64,000 nt of DNA from CAWFPR01 sp963817635 (GTDB taxonomy: Bacteria > Acidobacteriota > Vicinamibacteria > Vicinamibacterales > 2-12-FULL-66-21): the NCBI GenBank assembly GCA_963817635.1, contig CAWFPR010000005.1, forward strand, positions 124,001-188,000, given 5' to 3'. The notes under the pieces are model-generated. The model was given only the letters and a program-made list of their open reading frames with translations, searched no databases and was not told the DNA's origin. Positions 18,313-28,095 of the stretch are shown in pieces; position 1 is the first letter of the stretch, and every line of letters starts with the position of its first letter. Position numbers and translations under genes: made by a program.

Positions 18313-21300
18313 ATGAAGACTCGTGCGGCCGCATTCGTTGCGGCGCTGGCGATAGCCATATGTGCTTCGCCGGCGTGGGCTCAAAGTCAGACCGGAGAAA
18401 TCTTCGGCAAGGTCACCGATCAGTCCGGCGCGGTCCTGCCGGGCGTGACCGTCACCCTTACCAGCCCCGTCCTGTTGCAGCCGCTCACAGCAGTGACCGG
18501 CGATACGGGCGCGTTCCAGTTCCCGAGACTTGCGGTCGGCGTCTACGACGTCAAGTTCGAGCTGGCCAGCTTCGGCACGGTCATCAAGAAGGGTATCGAG
18601 GTCACGGTCGGCTTCAACGCCAACATGAGTACGCAGCTCAAGCTGTCGAACCTGACCGAGGCGGTGACGGTTACGGGCGAGTCGCCCATCGTCGACACGA
18701 AGCAGACCGGCACGAAGCAGACGTTCACGACCGAGATGCTCCAGTCGATTCCCTCTGCGCGCGACCCCTGGGTCATCCTCCAGCAGACGGCCGGCATCGC
18801 GATGGACCGCGAGAACATCGGCGGCAACATGTCGGGCCAGCAGTCGAACTTCGTGTCGCGCGGCGCGAGCCCCGGCAACACCAAGTGGTCGGTTGACGGC
18901 ATCGACACGACCGACATGGCGGCCACGGGCGCCTCGCCGACCTACTACGACTTCGACGCGTTCCAGGAGATGACGATCAACACCGGCGGCGTGGACGTCT
19001 CGCAGCAGACGAGCGGCGTCGGCGTGAATCTCGTCACCAAGAGCGGCACGAACCGCTTCAAGGGCTCCGGGCGCTACTTCGGACACGAACGACCGCTTCG
19101 AGTCGAACAACATCACGGACGCGATGCGCACGCAGGGCGCGACGTCCGGCAACCCGATCCAGGACGTGAAGGACTACGGCGTCGAGGCGGGCGGCCCGAT
19201 CAAGAAGGGACGGGCGTGGATCTGGGGCAGCTACGGCAAGTCGGACATCAACGTCGGCGTGCTGAACTTCTACAAGCCGACCGCCGACTGCCAGGCGTTC
19301 AAGTCCTCGGCGGTCGCGCTGGCCTCCCCGATCAAGGACGTGAACAACTGCCTGAACGCCGACACCACGCTGCTCGAGACCACGAACCTCAAGGCTGAGA
19401 TTCAGCTCTTCGCCGGCAACAAGCTGTCGCTCTTCAACAGCCGTTCGAAGAAGGACCGCAACGCGCGCGGCGCCGACGACCTCCACCCCATCGAGACGAC
19501 GTCGCGGCAGTCCGCTGTGCCGAGCACCTTCGGCACGAGCAACTGGATCACGGGGCCCTCGCCGACGTACAAGTTCGGCGACCAGTGGGTCATTTCCGAT
19601 CGCCTGCTCCTTGACATGCAGTACGCTCACGTCGGCAACAACTTCATCCTCGACTTCCACGAGGATGCGCTGAAGGACGTGCAGCCGGCGCTGATCGTCG
19701 GAACCGGGCTGAACCTCCGATCGGCATCGCAGAACGTGTACCTGCGTCCGGTGAACAGCGTCAACGTCAACGGCAACTACTTCATACCTGGCGTGCTCGG
19801 CAGTGACCACGCGCTGAAGTTCGGCGCGTACTGGCGCGACGCCTACTCCGAGTCGATCGGCCATACGGGCGGGTTCGCGACGGCGCGGTTCCCGAACCAG
19901 GCGGCCTACGACGGCGACACGTGCGTCAACCTCTCGGCCGGCTGCGCCGCGGCACTCACGCGCGACAGCCACAGCATCTACCGCCTGACGAACGTCGCCT
20001 TCTTCCTCCAGGACACGGTCACCCGGAAGAACCTGACGCTGTCGCTCGGGCTGCGGTACGACCGCAACCACGACCAGGCGCTCGCGGCCACCATCCCGGC
20101 CAGCGGCATCCTGCCGGCTCTGCTCCCCGCCGTCTCCTTCGACGGCGTGGATCCCGGGGATGATTTTCAACGACATCTCGCCGCGCCTTGGCCTCACCTA
20201 CGACATCAGGGGTGACGGCCACACGATCGCCCGCGCGAACTACGCCCGCTACTACGGACAGGTCGGCACCGGCGGCGTCGCCGGGCAGGTCAACCCGCTC
20301 TCGGGCGTCACGGTCCGCTATCCGTGGCAGGACCTCAACGGCGACCGGTTCGTGCAGGCCAACGAGATTTTCCCGACCAACGGCAATTTCGCCAACTACC
20401 AGTCGCTCAGTGGCAACTGGAATCCGTCGAACCCGTCGTCGCCCACGACCGCGAACACGATCGATCCGAACCTCAAGAACGATACGACCGACGAGTTCAT
20501 CGTCGGCGGCAGCCACGAGATCGGGAACAGCTTCGCGATCGACCTGAACTACATCTGGCGCCGGTACGACAACTTCAGCTCGTCGTTCACCAACGGCATC
20601 AGCAGCGCCGACTACATCGCCTCGCAGTACACGCCGACATGCTCGGTCGCCGGCGCGCGCTGCGACGCCGTCACCGCCTATTACCCCGCGTTCCAGCCCG
20701 GCGGCGTCTCAACGCTGAAGAACACGCCGAACTTCAACCGCTCGTTCAACGGGTTCGAGGTTAACGGACGCAAGCGGATGTCGAACCACTGGATGATGAA
20801 CACGAGCTTCTCGTACAACAGCATCATCCAGCACTACGGCGAGGGCTCGTACGTCAACCCGAACAACATCGACAAGCGCAACGGGTACCAGTACGACTAC
20901 GCCACGTCGGGCTCCGGCATCGGCAACGTGTACGTCAACGCCAAGTGGCTGTTCAAGTTGAGCGGCATGTACCAGCTGCCGTACGACTTCAACGTGTCGG
21001 CGTTCTACAACTCGCGGCAGGGCTACCCGTTCGAGGCCGCCGTGCAGGTCCTGACGTCGCTCCCGAACGGCGGCGGCACGCCGACGATCCTGCTCGACCC
21101 GATCGGCAAGAACCGCCTCCCGAACTTCCAGAACCTCGACCTGCATTTCGAGCGGCCGATCACGCTCTGGAAGTCGCACTTCGTGCCGTCGCTCGACATC
21201 TTCAACGTGACGAACAGCAACACGATCCAGGCGATGCGCGGAAACCAGAACGCATCGAACGCGAACAACATCCAGGCCATCGTGGCGCCGCGCGTCCTGC

Positions 21301-21326
21301 GCTTCGGCGTCCGCGTGAACTGGTAG
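18313..21326 (+). CDS. Second Oar-like TonB-dependent receptor, near-duplicate, two frameshifts
   Basis: This is a close paralogue of the receptor at 14296. It has a signal peptide (ICASPAWAQ), regulatory domain, plug (SRGASPGNTKWSVDGIDTTDM) and barrel (AKWLFKLSGMYQLPYDFNVS), and the same C-terminal RFGVRVNW. Plug and periplasmic parts are almost identical; extracellular loop regions differ more (for example around 19880-19930 and 20370-20450), which would suit a different ligand. Net one-base insertions occur near 19078 (TACTTCGGACACG) and 20153 (GATCCCGGGG). The span is 3n+2, as two insertions predict. A tandem duplication that later took in, or kept, the HAD gene between the copies is inferred. 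Confidence 0.85.
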
Positions 21327-21330
21327 AACA

Positions 21331-21378
21331 GGGCTCAGGGCTCAAGGCTCAAGGCTCAGGGCTCAGGGCTCAAGGCTG
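21331..21378 (+). repeat. Heptamer array GGCTCAG/GGCTCAA
   Basis: Six to seven tandem units follow the second receptor stop and precede its terminator hairpin, copying the arrangement after the first receptor. No inverse array is seen here. The rest of the 290-nt gap up to 21616 contains the terminator and no gene that I can support. Confidence 0.8.
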
Positions 21379-21386
21379 ATTCCGGC

Positions 21387-21421
21387 GGGCGGGCTTCCTT
21401 CGGGGGGCCCGCCCTTTTCTT
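21387..21421 (+). terminator. Rho-independent terminator of the second TonB receptor
   Basis: GGGCGGGC (21387-21394) pairs with GCCCGCCC (21407-21414) and is followed by TTTTCTT, a standard intrinsic terminator. Confidence 0.8.
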
Positions 21422-21604
21422 GGCAGGCGAGCTGTCGGACGATGGCACGCACCCTCGGCAGCGGGCCGCGAAAAAGTCGCCCAGGCGCTGCTCGCGTTCT
21501 TCGCGACCGAACCAACCACTCGCGACTGGTTCCAACGCGACGGCGCCGGATCGTCTGCCGCGCCCCGGGCCGCCGCGGCCGTTTTCCTGCCGGCGGTTCC
21601 GGCG

Positions 21605-21610
21605 TACAAT
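21605..21610 (+). promoter_or_regulatory. -10 element TACAAT, 6 nt before GTG start (leaderless)
   Basis: TACAAT is followed by CCGGAC and then the GTG of the SirB1-like gene. No Shine-Dalgarno is present, so a leaderless mRNA is predicted. Confidence 0.6.
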
Positions 21611-21616
21611 CCGGAC

Positions 21617-22558
21617 GTGCCGTACTCCCTCCACTTGAGCGCCAGGACCGCGCAGGTCGCTGCCGAACTCGAGCGCGCGATGAACACGCCGGGTGACGAC
21701 CTCGCCCCTGCCGCGTTCACGATCGCGCGGGTGGAGTATCCCGCGCTCGACGCCGTGCCGTACTTGAACCGGCTCGACCGGATGGGCGAGCAGGCGGCCA
21801 TGCGCTTGCGCGTCGCGGGAGATTTGAGGCAGGACGAATCAGTTCTCGTCTTCAACGAGTTCCTCTACGACGAGCTCGGATTCACGGGAAATCGCGAACG
21901 CTACGACGATCCGCGCAACAGCTTCCTCAACGAAGTGCTCGATCGACGCACCGGGATTCCGATCACGCTCGCGGTGATCTACCTCGAGGTCGCGCGACGC
22001 GCCGGACTGCGGATCGACGGCGTCAACTTCCCCGGCCATTTCCTGCTGCGGGCGCAGGACGTCACGGCCGCCGACGACACGGGCGATGCGCACATCATCG
22101 ATCCCTTTCATGGCGGGGCGCGGCTGTCGGAATTCGACTGCCGGCAGCTGCTGCGCCAGCACGTCGGCGAGGAGGCCGCGTTCGACCGCAGACTCCTCTC
22201 CCCCGCCACGCGCCACGACATCGTCGTCCGGATGCTGGTCAACCTGAAGCGGCTCTACGTCCGGATGCGGTCCTTCCCGCAGGCCCGGTTCATATCGAGC
22301 CTGCTGCTCACGGTGGACCCGTCGGCGATTTCAGAACTGCGCGATCGCGGGTTGCTGGCGTACCACCTCCAGGATTTCGCAGCCGCGCTCCGCGATCTCG
22401 AGGAATACCTCCGGCTGATCCCGAAGTCCGCCACTCCGGGCGAACCCGACCTGATGGCGAGCGGTGACGCGGACGAGGAGGCAGACGAGGCGGACGACTC
22501 GACGCAGATCTGGGAGCACGTGAAGGCCCTCAGAAAGCGCGTCGCGAGTTTCAACTAG
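21617..22558 (+). CDS. SirB1/YchA-like transglutaminase-fold protein
   Basis: The protein has 313 residues and starts at GTG 21617, chosen because TACAAT lies 6 nt upstream. The SirB1 N-terminal region (AAFTIARVEYPALDAVPYLNRLDRMG) is followed by the family signature FNEFLYDELGFTGNRERYDDPRNSFLNEVLDRRTGIP (in part), ITLAVIYLEVARR and GVNFPGHFLLR. The last third is TPR-like (LVNLKRLYVRM, GLLAYHLQDFAAALRDLEEYL) with an acidic patch. The fold is transglutaminase-like and no enzyme activity is established for the family. The neighbouring gene converges from the other strand with almost no gap. Confidence 0.85.
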   Translation: MPYSLHLSARTAQVAAELERAMNTPGDDLAPAAFTIARVEYPALDAVPYLNRLDRMGEQAAMRLRVAGDLRQDESVLVFNEFLYDELGFTGNRERYDDPRNSFLNEVLDRRTGIPITLAVIYLEVARRAGLRIDGVNFPGHFLLRAQDVTAADDTGDAHIIDPFHGGARLSEFDCRQLLRQHVGEEAAFDRRLLSPATRHDIVVRMLVNLKRLYVRMRSFPQARFISSLLLTVDPSAISELRDRGLLAYHLQDFAAALRDLEEYLRLIPKSATPGEPDLMASGDADEEADEADDSTQIWEHVKALRKRVASFN

Positions 22559-22565
22559 CCGAGGC

Positions 22566-23265
22566 TCAGGGCCTCGTGTCCTTGAGTTCGCTCCAGCCGA
22601 CGAGGGTGGCGAGGCGGGCGAGGAGCCCGGGCCTGGTTTGCGCGAGGCTGGCCTGTTCGAGGATGTCCAGGCATTCCAGAGATCGTCTGCGCGGTCCCGA
22701 TACCGAGCTTTCGCGCGCGCTCGATGGTCTGTTCCTCCGAGGCCGGCACGATCAGAATCGGCCTGGCGCGTGACTCGGAAATCACGTCGAAGCAGTTCTG
22801 CGCGCTGTCGTCGACGTGGTAGTCGAGACGCAGCGCGCGGGCCGCGGCGCCGCGCGAACCACCGAGCACGAGGACGCTCGGCAGGTCGAACCCCTGGGTC
22901 ACCAGCCAGCGCTGGGTCTGCCGCTGCACGGTGTCTCCGTCGGTGTCCGGCCGCTGGGTGATGAAGAACACTTCCCAGCGCTCCGTCAGCATCAGGGCGT
23001 GCAGACGGGCGGCCGCGCCCTCTTCGGTGGGTTTCAGCGTTGCCCAGAAGTTCTTCGTGGACCGAATCGCGCGCCAGATGTCGTCGCGGCGCCGCCGCGC
23101 CTGGCGAGGGGATTCGACCGTTTCCTCCTGCGCCTCTTCCTCCGCCTCCGGCTGCCCGGCGGTGACGGCGGGCCCCGGCCCGAAGAGGCGTTCCCCGGTT
23201 TCGCGGAATGCGAGCGCGAAATCGGCGAACACGCCGTCCACGTCGAATCCGATGCGCAGGGGCAT
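22566..23265 (-). CDS. HAD-like protein (5'-nucleotidase type), one frameshift near its end
   Basis: The start MPLRIGFDVDGVFADF is a HAD motif I resembling 5'(3')-deoxyribonucleotidases. A Glu-rich insertion (about residues 40-55) and a charged linker precede WRAIRSTKNFWATLKP. Motif II is FFITQRPDTDGDT, and a final acidic motif DYHVDDSAQNCFDVI follows. One base is missing near 22678; the corrected tail reads LECLDILEQASLAQT and stops at 22566-22568. Without correction a spurious basic tail would run to 22555. The gene lies 9 nt after the calcium-repeat lipoprotein and is probably co-transcribed with it. The substrate is unknown. Confidence 0.7.
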
Positions 23266-23274
23266 GGCCGACGG

Positions 23275-23937
23275 CTACCTCGCGCGCCCGGGGCGTTCCA
23301 GGGGCGACGGCGTGGGGACCACAACCCGTTTGACGAACCTGCCCGTGGCGTCGGGCTGGGTCTCGATGAGGACCAGGGCGCCGGCCTCGTAGGTCAGCCT
23401 GCGGTCGGGTTTGCCGTCGTAGTCTTCGTCGAATGCGGCCGTCTTCACCATGCCGCCTTCGTACGTCTCCCACTGGTCGGGCAGGCCATCCGCATTCGTG
23501 TCGTCTTCGGCGCGGACGAGGCCGGAGGCGTCGTAGTGCTCCCAGCGGTCGATCCGGTCGATATCCGACGCCGACGACGCCTCAATCCGCTGGATTTGAC
23601 CGTCCGGGCCCGAGAACGCCCACGCATCCGGCTTTCCGTCGTCCTTGCGGGAAAAGCCGACCTTTTCCAGGCGGCCGGACTTGTCGTAGTACTCCCAACG
23701 GTCGAGCCGGCCGTCTTCGTTGCGGTCCATGCGCGTGGCGAGCGGACGGGCGCCGTCCATGTCGGTCCACGTGTCGATGGTCCCGTTACCGTCCTGATCC
23801 GAGGTCAGCTCACGCAGCCGGCCCGTAGTCCTGTCGTAGGTGGGGATCGTGGTCTTCCTGAGCTGCTCCTTCCGGGGATCCGAGCAGGCGGGCAGCATCA
23901 GGCACACGACGGCCAATGCGAGCAACGCGTCCTTCAT
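23275..23937 (-). CDS. Lipoprotein with repeated DxDxDG calcium-loop-like motifs
   Basis: The signal sequence ends VCLMLPACSD, a lipobox with Cys at about residue 18. The mature part (about 200 residues) is built from repeats holding EF-hand or dockerin-like loops: DQDGNGTIDTW, DRNEDGRLDRWEYYD, DTNADGLPDQWETY and DEDYDGKPDRR. Such repeats usually bind Ca2+ and act as rigid extracellular or periplasmic spacers; no catalytic motif is visible. A -10-like TAAGAT lies 12 nt before the ATG on the minus strand. The HAD-like gene follows in the same direction. Confidence 0.7.
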   Translation of the reverse strand: MKDALLALAVVCLMLPACSDPRKEQLRKTTIPTYDRTTGRLRELTSDQDGNGTIDTWTDMDGARPLATRMDRNEDGRLDRWEYYDKSGRLEKVGFSRKDDGKPDAWAFSGPDGQIQRIEASSASDIDRIDRWEHYDASGLVRAEDDTNADGLPDQWETYEGGMVKTAAFDEDYDGKPDRRLTYEAGALVLIETQPDATGRFVKRVVVPTPSPLERPGRAR

Positions 23938-24001
23938 GGGATCAACCCGATCTTATGGCCGGCCCCCGGGGCCGGTCAATAAGGGCCGCTGTCCAAACGG
24001 C

Positions 24002-24211
24002 CTAGGCCAGGTCGTGCCGCATCGCGTACACCGCCAGCTGGAGCCGGCTTCGAATCCCCAGTTTCTGGTAGATCGCGGTCAGCTGGTTCTTGATGGTCTG
24101 CTCCGACAGTTCTAATTCCTCGGCAATCTGCCGGTTGCTCAGACCACGGGCGAGGGCCCGAACCAGGTGTCGTTCGCGGGAGGTGAGCTGACGCGCGACG
24201 GGGACCGTCAC
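24002..24211 (-). CDS. Stand-alone LuxR/GerE-type helix-turn-helix protein
   Basis: Only 69 residues are seen, and they are almost entirely a LuxR C-terminal DNA-binding domain: LTSRERHLVRALARGLSNRQIAEELELSE (in part), then TIKNQLTAIYQKLGIRSRLQ. The receiver or ligand domain of normal LuxR proteins is missing, as in GerE-type single-domain regulators. The start could lie slightly upstream at GTG codons. Its targets are unknown; the antiporter gene lies about 100 nt upstream on the same strand. It may be a truncated response regulator, but no remnant of a receiver domain is evident in the 100 nt upstream. Confidence 0.7.
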   Translation of the reverse strand: MTVPVARQLTSRERHLVRALARGLSNRQIAEELELSEQTIKNQLTAIYQKLGIRSRLQLAVYAMRHDLA

Positions 24212-24312
24212 ACCGGCAGCTGGGGCTGGACAGGCGTGTGAGCTGGGTACAAGAGCCCTCCTTCCATACCCTACTCAACGCTGGCCAGCGCCAAACCGAA
24301 CAGCCGGCTGCG

Positions 24313-25629
24313 TCAGGATTCAGCCGGGAGCGCCTCGAAGCTCGTTTCGGCTGCCCCCCCGACCTCGCCCGCCCGGCCCAGGGCCATCCGGAACAGCAGG
24401 GGACCGGAGAGCTGGTGCAGCGCAATCAGGGCGACGACGAGCGTGTGCAGCGGCACGCCCCAGCCCGGAAACTCGCGCGCCACGATGCCGGCCAGGCCCA
24501 GCGTGACGCCCGCCTGCGACACGAATCCCATCCAGACGAGCCGGTCGACTGGCGGCTCCACGCCGCACAGGCGCGCCCCCAGGCCGGTGCCAGCCCGCAG
24601 CAGCGCCATCCTGGCGGCCGACAGCACGAGGGCCAGGACGCCGATTCTGGCCACGGCGGCCAGATCAAGGGACGCCCCCGCCGCGACGAAAAAGACGACC
24701 AGCACCGGGAGCGAACTTCGCTCCACGCTGTCGGCGAGTTGCTCGCCCCGCAGGCCCGCGATGTTCTCGACCACCATGCCGGCGGCAAGCCCCGACAGGA
24801 TTGGCTCGAACTGGAGGTACTCGCCGACGATGCTCATCGCGGCGAATACCGCCAGCAGCACGAGGAGCAGCTCGCGACCCACGTATCGCATGTAGAGGGC
24901 CAGGAGGGCGCCCGTGGCCGCCCCGAACGCCAGCGATCCCACGAGCGTCCACGACAGGCGGACGAGCAGGGCGACTTCCTGATTGAGGTTGGCGCCGAAC
25001 ACGGCTCGTACGAACTGCATCAACACCGTGAAGAGCACCAGCAACGCAATGTCGGCCAGCACGACGACCGTCAGCACGAGTTCGGACAGCCGGCCGCTGG
25101 CGCGGCTCTCGGCGATGATCGCCATCGCGACCGAGGGTGACGAGCAGCTCAGTACCGCGGCCAGCAGGAGCGTGATGGCGAGTCGCGCGAAGCCGGTCGC
25201 TTCGGGTGCGATCGGCAGCCACGGCCAGAGCGCCCAGACCACGATGAAGAGGCCGACGTTGGTGACCAGGATATTGGTCCCGCCGACCAGCACCATCGAC
25301 CGGAGGCGCGGCCGCAGACGCCGGAAGTTCAGCTCCAGCCCCGCCATGAAGGCGATGACCACGACCGCCATGCCGTTGAAGAGCAGCAGCTCGCGCGCCA
25401 TCGGAGGCGTGATCAGATTGGCGACGGAGGGGCCGCACAGCATCCCGAAGATGAGATAGCCGGTAACTTTCGGCAGATGGAGACGGGCGAACAGTCCGCC
25501 GGCCAGGACGGCCGCGCACAGGGTGATCCCGAGCGCCATCAGCAGCACGCGGTCGTGCGGCCCGGCTCCTGACCGCCCGATGAGCCACGTAGTGACGAGA
25601 ATGACGGCGAGCGCCAGGATCCGGTGCAT
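24313..25629 (-). CDS. Kef-type/CPA2 cation:proton antiporter
   Basis: The 438-residue protein has about 12 hydrophobic segments beginning ILALAVILVTTWLIG. CPA2 features are visible: HLPKVTGYLIFGMLCGPS, the FMAGLELNF helix, the unwound-helix region LSCSSPSVAMAII, and GLAAGMVVENI. It lacks the C-terminal TrkA-N/RCK domain of KefB and KefC, so regulation by nucleotides or glutathione is not expected. It probably exchanges Na+ or K+ for H+ across the inner membrane. A TAGAAT -10-like element lies 18 nt upstream of the ATG. It shares its strand with the lone LuxR-type gene downstream. Confidence 0.82.
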   Translation of the reverse strand: MHRILALAVILVTTWLIGRSGAGPHDRVLLMALGITLCAAVLAGGLFARLHLPKVTGYLIFGMLCGPSVANLITPPMARELLLFNGMAVVVIAFMAGLELNFRRLRPRLRSMVLVGGTNILVTNVGLFIVVWALWPWLPIAPEATGFARLAITLLLAAVLSCSSPSVAMAIIAESRASGRLSELVLTVVVLADIALLVLFTVLMQFVRAVFGANLNQEVALLVRLSWTLVGSLAFGAATGALLALYMRYVGRELLLVLLAVFAAMSIVGEYLQFEPILSGLAAGMVVENIAGLRGEQLADSVERSSLPVLVVFFVAAGASLDLAAVARIGVLALVLSAARMALLRAGTGLGARLCGVEPPVDRLVWMGFVSQAGVTLGLAGIVAREFPGWGVPLHTLVVALIALHQLSGPLLFRMALGRAGEVGGAAETSFEALPAES

Positions 25630-25692
25630 CGGAGTTCGGGTGGGGCGATTCTACCGCCGTTCCGGTTCCTGGCCTCGCCGCAGTCTCGTGAC

Positions 25693-27066
25693 CTACCTGC
25701 CGATCCCCGCGATCTCGTCGTAGAGATAGGCGGATGCGATCACGCCGCCGTGGAAGTTCCCGAGATCGAGCTTCTCGTTCGGGGCGTGGGCATTCTCGTC
25801 CGGCAGGCCGACGCCGAACAGCACCGACGGCAGGCCGAGGATCTCCGTGAAGGTGGCGACGACGGGAATCGACCCGCCTTCACGGGTAAACACGGGTTCC
25901 TTCCCGAAGCCCTTCTCGATCGCGCGGCCCGCGGCCTGGACGTACGGGTTGTTGAACTCCGTCATCCACGCCTTGCCGCCATGCATCCGCGTCACTTTGA
26001 CCTCGACGCTCTTCGGCGCGATCTTCTTCACGTACGCCTCGAACAGCTCCGCGATCCGGTCGGGATCCTGGTTGGGGACCAGGCGCATGCTGACCTTCGC
26101 CATGGCGACCGCCGGGATCACCGTCTTGGCCCCTTCGCCCGTGAAGCCGCCGAGCAGCCCGTTGACTTCGAAGGTCGGACGGGCCCACGTGCGCTCGAGC
26201 GTGCTGTAGCCGGTCTCGCCGAACAGCTTCGGCGCGCCGAGCTCCTTCGCGTAGCGCTTGTCGTTGAACGGCAGCCGCTTCCACTGGTCGCGCTCTTCCT
26301 GCGTCAACTCGCGCACATCGTCGTAGAAGCCGGGAATCCTGACGCGGCCGCTCCGGTCCTTCATCTGCGACAGGAGATTGGCGAGCGCCATGTTCGGATT
26401 GACGACCGCGCCGCCGAACAATCCGGAGTGGAGGTCGCTCTTGCTGCCGCGAAGGTCGATCTGGAAGTAGACGAGGCCGCGCAGCCCGTAGCAGATCGAC
26501 GGGACGCCGCGGGCGAACATGCCGGAATCCGAGATGACGACGACGTCGGCCTTGAGCTGCTCCTGGTTGGCCTTGATGAAGTTGTCGAGGTTCGCGGAAC
26601 CGACTTCCTCCTCACCCTCGAGGATGATCTTCATGTTCACCGGCAGGCGGCCGTTCTGCTTCATGTGCGCCTCGATGGCCTTGAAGTGCATGAAGACCTG
26701 TCCCTTGTCGTCGGCCGCGCCGCGCGCGTAGATCTCGCCGTCGCGGATCGTCGCCTCGAAGGGCGGCGACTCCCAGAGTTCGAGCGGATCGACCGGCTGC
26801 ACGTCGTAGTGGCCGTAGAAGAGGATCGTCGGCGCGCCCTCGGCGCCGAGCCAGTCGCCGTACACGACGGGGTTGCCCGGGGTGTCGATCAGCCTGACGT
26901 TCTGGAGCCCGATGCGCCGCATCTCGTCGGCGCACCATTCGGCGCATCGCCGGGTGTCGGCGGCGTGCTCGGGCAGCGCGCTGATGCTGGGAATCGCGAG
27001 GAAGGCCTTGAGCTCGTCCAGGTATTGATCACGATGCGTGTTGATGAAGTCGATGACGTTGTTCAT
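25693..27066 (-). CDS. M20-family dipeptidase/metallopeptidase
   Basis: The protein has 457 residues. Metal-site motifs of M20 are present: YGHYDVQPVDP (His and Asp), then GRGAADDKG-type (ARGAADDKGQ) with the bridging Asp, and EGEEEVGSANL with the general base Glu. Zinc ligands continue in ISDSGMFARG and NFHGG near the C-terminus. The dimerisation domain lies in the middle (about residues 200-320). It should hydrolyse dipeptides or similar amide substrates in the cytoplasm; no signal peptide is seen. The start at 27066 fits the family N-terminus (FINTHRDQYLDELKAFLAIPSIS). An unrelated longer read-through from upstream was rejected. Confidence 0.88.
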   Translation of the reverse strand: MNNVIDFINTHRDQYLDELKAFLAIPSISALPEHAADTRRCAEWCADEMRRIGLQNVRLIDTPGNPVVYGDWLGAEGAPTILFYGHYDVQPVDPLELWESPPFEATIRDGEIYARGAADDKGQVFMHFKAIEAHMKQNGRLPVNMKIILEGEEEVGSANLDNFIKANQEQLKADVVVISDSGMFARGVPSICYGLRGLVYFQIDLRGSKSDLHSGLFGGAVVNPNMALANLLSQMKDRSGRVRIPGFYDDVRELTQEERDQWKRLPFNDKRYAKELGAPKLFGETGYSTLERTWARPTFEVNGLLGGFTGEGAKTVIPAVAMAKVSMRLVPNQDPDRIAELFEAYVKKIAPKSVEVKVTRMHGGKAWMTEFNNPYVQAAGRAIEKGFGKEPVFTREGGSIPVVATFTEILGLPSVLFGVGLPDENAHAPNEKLDLGNFHGGVIASAYLYDEIAGIGR

Positions 27067-27101
27067 ATGAGAACCTCGTTGAATGGCTGATGATCGTCGA
27101 T

Positions 27102-27938
27102 TCAGTTCCGCCTGGGAATTTCCACCGGCAATTCGGAGCGCTCGGCCCATTCCTGCCAGGACCCCAGGTACATGCGCACGCGCGGGTACCCGAGCAGCCG
27201 CAGCGCGACGTACGAGTGCGCTGCCCGGTAGCCGCCCTGGCAGTAGGCGATCACTTCCTTGTCGGGGGTGACGCCGGCGTCCTCGTACATCTGCTTCAGT
27301 TCGGCGGCCGGCTTGAAGTCGCCCGCGGCCGTGAGGTTGCGGGTCCACTCGATGTGCACCGCGCCCGGCACGGCGCCGGCGCGGCTCGCGCGGATGACCG
27401 TGCCGAAGTACTCCTCGGACGTTCGGGTGTCGAGGAGCACGGCGTCGCTGTTGTCGAGTGCCGCGCGCACCTCCTTCCACGTCGCGAGTGTCTGGTCCTC
27501 GCGCCGGCCGGTCCAGCCCGTCTTCTGCGCCGAAACCGCATCGCGGGTGACCTCATGGCGCCCGGCGACCCACGCGTTGAACCCGCCGTCGAGCATCCGC
27601 ACCGACGGATGGCCGAAGTATTCGAGGAACCAGAACGCACGCGCCGCGCGCATGCCGGACTGATCGTCGTACACGACCACCGGCGTGGACGTGCTGATGC
27701 CGTGCGCCGCCAGTACGTGCTCGATCATCCAGGTAAAGGCAACGAGCGGCGCCGGGTCCGTGTCGATCAGGCTCACGGCCCAGAGGTCGAGGTGGATCGC
27801 GGTCGGAATGTGACCGGCCGCATAGGCATCCGGCGGGCGCAGGTCGATGACGAGCGGCTGGGGGGTCCCTGGCGAGCGGAGCACGTCGGCCAGGTCGTCC
27901 GGCGTCACCAGGAGCTGCGGGTTGGCATAACCCTTCAT
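27102..27938 (-). CDS. Two-domain rhodanese/3-mercaptopyruvate sulfurtransferase
   Basis: The protein has 278 residues in two rhodanese domains. The N-terminal domain (LVIDLRPPDAYAAGHIPTAIHLD) lacks the cysteine. The C-terminal domain (VLLDTRTSEEYFG, GAVPGAVHIEW) holds the active-site loop AYCQGGYRAAHSY. It transfers sulfane sulfur from thiosulfate or mercaptopyruvate to a thiol acceptor. It is predicted to be cytoplasmic, since no signal is seen. The M20 gene follows on the same strand with about 35 nt between, so both may be one transcript. A TACGAT -10-like element lies 9 nt before the ATG, again with no obvious SD. Confidence 0.88.
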   Translation of the reverse strand: MKGYANPQLLVTPDDLADVLRSPGTPQPLVIDLRPPDAYAAGHIPTAIHLDLWAVSLIDTDPAPLVAFTWMIEHVLAAHGISTSTPVVVYDDQSGMRAARAFWFLEYFGHPSVRMLDGGFNAWVAGRHEVTRDAVSAQKTGWTGRREDQTLATWKEVRAALDNSDAVLLDTRTSEEYFGTVIRASRAGAVPGAVHIEWTRNLTAAGDFKPAAELKQMYEDAGVTPDKEVIAYCQGGYRAAHSYVALRLLGYPRVRMYLGSWQEWAERSELPVEIPRRN

Positions 27939-28095
27939 CGTCCGGGAATCGTACCTGCGTCCGGGGTGGCAAGGGGTGCGAATCGACGTCGTCGCGTCCG
28001 TGGCGATGGAAGTTCGTCCCGCGGAGCACCACCGGTGCCTGGACCCGGATGGGTTTTGTTGACGCCGTGAACTTTGTAGGGCAAATTATAAGGAC

